From an uncultured Devosia sp. (GTDB lineage: Bacteria > Pseudomonadota > Alphaproteobacteria > Rhizobiales > Devosiaceae), in assembly GCA_946480655.1 (NCBI GenBank), contig CAMLKN010000027.1:1-15903 (forward strand): DNA of 15,903 bases. Reading direction: 5' to 3'. The translations under genes were made by a program, and so were the position numbers. Below, piece after piece: positions 14,136 to 15,903 of the stretch; position 1 is the first letter of the stretch; each line of letters starts with the position of its first letter. A model generated the notes under the pieces. The model searched no databases, was not told the origin of the DNA, and was given only the letters and a program-made list of their open reading frames with translations.

Positions 14136-15551
14136 TCAGCTGCCGATCTGGTCGCCGAGTCGCGCCAGGCTTTCCTCGCGGCCAATCAGCACCATGACCT
14201 CAAAAATCCCCGGAGATACAGTGCGTCCCGTGAGGGCGGCACGCAGCGGCTGGGCCAATTTCCCGAGCTTCAGGCCCTTCGCTTCGGCCAGGCCGCGCAT
14301 GGCCGCGTCGATGGCCGGCACTGACCAATCGGCAAGCCCCCCTAACGTATCGGCAATGCCCTTGAGCAAGGCGCGCGCCTCGTCGGTCAACAGTGCAGCC
14401 GCCGCGGCGTCCGGCGTGATGGGGCGAAGGGCATAGATGAACTGCGCGAGGTCAATCAGCTCGAGTACCGTCTTGGCGCGCGGCTGCAACTCGGGCAGGG
14501 CGGCCAGCACCGTATTGTGGTTGGCGAGGAGACCCTTGGCGTCCTCGTCCCGACCCACTTCCTGTGCCGTCGCCACCATCACATCGTAGAGGTAAGCCGG
14601 GTCCGCCTCACGGATATAGTGACCATTGATGTTCTCCAGCTTGACGAAGTCGAAGCGTGCGGCGCCCTTGTTGAGGGCCTCAAGGCTAAACCACTCAACC
14701 ATCTGCTCGGTCGAGAAGATCTCGTCGTCGCCATGGCTCCAGCCGAGGCGCGCCAGGTAGTTGCGCAAGGCCTCCGGCAGGTAACCCATCTGCCGGTAGG
14801 CCTCGACGCCCAGTGCGCCGTGGCGCTTGGAGAGCTTGGCGCCGTCGGGACCGTGGATCAGCGGGATATGCGCCATCTCGGGAACGGTCCAGCCCATGGC
14901 GTTGTAGATGACGATCTGACGCGCAGCATTGGTCAGGTGATCGTCGCCGCGAATGATGTGGGTGACACCCATATCGTGGTCGTCGACCACCACCGCATGC
15001 ATGTAGGTCGGCGTGCCGTCCGAGCGCAGGATGATGAAATCATCGAGGTTTTCGGTCTTGAATACCACGTCGCCCTGTACATGGTCGTGCACGACGATTT
15101 CCCCGCTGAGCGGTGCCTTGATGCGAACCACGGGCTTGACGCCTTCCGGCGCCTCCGCCGGGTCGCGATCGCGCCAATAGCCATTGTAGCGCGGCGGCTT
15201 GCCGGCGGCGCGGGCCTCCTCGCGCATCTGGTCCAGCTCTTCGGGAGAACAGTAGCAATAGTAGGCGTGGCCCATCTTGACGAGTTCATGCGCGACTTCG
15301 GCATGGCGCGCGGCACGGGCAAACTGGCTGATCGGTTCACCTTCCCAGTCGAGGCCCAACCACTTGAGGCCATCGATCAGCGCCGTCACCGCGGCTTCGG
15401 TCGAGCGTTCACGGTCGGTGTCCTCGATGCGCAGTAGCATCTTCCCACCCTGGTTCTTGGCATAGGCCCAGCTGAACAGGGCGGTGCGGGCGCCGCCGAT
15501 ATGCAGGTAACCTGTGGGGGAAGGAGCAAAACGGGTGACGACCTGAGACAT
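14136..15551 (-). CDS. gltX: Glutamyl-tRNA synthetase
   Basis: This 471-residue class I synthetase charges tRNA-Glu with glutamate. [20 protein letters not shown] (7-26) holds the HIGH-type motif (HIGG, normal for this family). KLSKRHG (239-245) is the KMSKS motif. [12 protein letters not shown] (201-212) and the YCYCSPEEL cysteines (99, 101) are also family features. The C-terminal anticodon-binding helical domain is present to the end. The start is the ATG at 15551, which gives the typical [14 protein letters not shown]; the open frame continues to 15626, and no clear Shine-Dalgarno is seen. Whether it also charges tRNA-Gln cannot be told here. It faces away from comEC across 73 bases. Confidence 0.97.
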   Translation of the reverse strand: MSQVVTRFAPSPTGYLHIGGARTALFSWAYAKNQGGKMLLRIEDTDRERSTEAAVTALIDGLKWLGLDWEGEPISQFARAARHAEVAHELVKMGHAYYCYCSPEELDQMREEARAAGKPPRYNGYWRDRDPAEAPEGVKPVVRIKAPLSGEIVVHDHVQGDVVFKTENLDDFIILRSDGTPTYMHAVVVDDHDMGVTHIIRGDDHLTNAARQIVIYNAMGWTVPEMAHIPLIHGPDGAKLSKRHGALGVEAYRQMGYLPEALRNYLARLGWSHGDDEIFSTEQMVEWFSLEALNKGAARFDFVKLENINGHYIREADPAYLYDVMVATAQEVGRDEDAKGLLANHNTVLAALPELQPRAKTVLELIDLAQFIYALRPITPDAAAAALLTDEARALLKGIADTLGGLADWSVPAIDAAMRGLAEAKGLKLGKLAQPLRAALTGRTVSPGIFEVMVLIGREESLARLGDQIGS

Positions 15552-15584
15552 GGCAACCGGAAAGATTTGAGGAATTGCGGGCCG

Positions 15585-15613
15585 TGTGTAGCATAGGCGG
15601 GCTTGAGCGCAAG
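15585..15613 (-). promoter_or_regulatory. Candidate gltX promoter
   Basis: On the minus strand CTTGCG (15613-15608) is followed by 17 bases and TACACA (15590-15585), an acceptable but imperfect match to the alphaproteobacterial housekeeping consensus. It would start transcription about 30 bases before the gltX ATG. The 73-base gltX-comEC gap must hold promoters for both directions if comEC is not transcribed from elsewhere. Confidence 0.3.
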
Positions 15614-15624
15614 GGCGGGGGCGC

Positions 15625-15903
15625 ATGGAGGCGGGGCAACTGGCTTGGGGGACCTTGGCCGGGTTGTGGCGGCGGTGGCGCGGTCACGACAGCAGCACGC
15701 CTGCGCCAAGAGTGCGCGAGCGTCCATCCGCCCTGAACGCCCTCCATTCAGGACTTGCTACGGCTGTTGAGCGACGGCGCCTCTTCGTGCTTCTGCCATT
15801 CGGCCTGATCGCCGGGCTCATTCTCTATGCGGCGCTGCCCGGCGAGCCCCTCCCGCACGTTTACGGCGTCGGAACCCTGCTGCTGGGACTGGGCCTTCTT
15901 GGC
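15625..15903 (+). CDS. comEC: ComEC/Rec2-family competence protein, N-terminal part (partial)
   Basis: ATG 15625 opens a frame of 93 codons that runs off the right edge without a stop. Residues 1-50 are basic and polar. From [20 protein letters not shown] (49-68) the protein becomes strongly hydrophobic, followed by LPGEPLP and a second hydrophobic stretch (82-93). This pattern matches the start of the N-terminal domain of ComEC, the inner-membrane DNA-uptake channel. comEC beside gltX in divergent orientation is common in Rhizobiales. A purine-rich GGGCGGGGG (15613-15621) precedes the start, though it is close. The channel and hydrolase domains are outside the window, so the family call is tentative. 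Confidence 0.65.
   Translation, partial: MEAGQLAWGTLAGLWRRWRGHDSSTPAPRVRERPSALNALHSGLATAVERRRLFVLLPFGLIAGLILYAALPGEPLPHVYGVGTLLLGLGLLG

Noticed and set aside
1..15903. Mobile element, CRISPR, toxin-antitoxin or phage genes
   Set aside because: Every long non-shadow frame is a recognised housekeeping gene, the gaps are short, and I found no long terminal inverted repeats or repeat arrays.

Overview
The window is about 15.9 kb of GC-rich chromosome carrying a tightly packed block of housekeeping genes in an order typical of Alphaproteobacteria, and best matched by Hyphomicrobiales (Rhizobiales). The order is dnaE end, rpsB, tsf, pyrH, frr, uppS, cdsA, rseP, bamA, lpxD, fabZ, lpxA, lpxB on the plus strand; gltA and gltX on the minus strand; and the start of a comEC-like gene on the plus strand at the right edge. 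This order, the alphaproteobacterial style of BamA and citrate synthase, and a CtrA-like site support the placement. A Devosia-like lineage is a guess from memory that I cannot test here. I see no rRNA or tRNA gene, insertion sequence, CRISPR array, prophage or defence system.

Layout. Positions 1-279 hold the C-terminus of DNA polymerase III alpha. A 339-base gap follows with a terminator-like hairpin, a 13-bp dyad, a candidate promoter and a folded leader in front of rpsB. rpsB-tsf-pyrH-frr (619-4010) make ribosomal protein S2, EF-Ts, UMP kinase and ribosome recycling factor. uppS-cdsA-rseP (4046-6843) make undecaprenyl diphosphate, CDP-diacylglycerol and the site-2 protease. bamA (7027-9141) makes the outer-membrane protein assembly pore. 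lpxD-fabZ-lpxA-lpxB (9214-12688) form a run with two 4-base stop/start overlaps for lipid A and 3-hydroxyacyl-ACP metabolism. gltA and gltX (12664-15551, minus) make citrate synthase and glutamyl-tRNA synthetase. comEC starts at 15625 and runs off the edge.

Together the genes couple translation capacity to envelope building: UppS supplies the lipid carrier, CdsA phospholipid precursors, FabZ acyl chains, the Lpx enzymes lipid A, BamA outer-membrane proteins, and RseP envelope-stress signalling.

No new multi-gene system is visible. The observations most worth a second look are: a BamA that appears to have four POTRA domains instead of five, lacking the one equivalent to POTRA1; an 11-codon leader ORF with a strong Shine-Dalgarno directly before bamA, whose tandem AGA-AGG codons form the bamA Shine-Dalgarno; a three-helix leader upstream of rpsB; a strong intrinsic terminator ending about 10 bases before the lpxD ATG; the absence of lpxI between lpxA and lpxB; and a 25-base convergent overlap of lpxB and gltA next to tandem hairpins.
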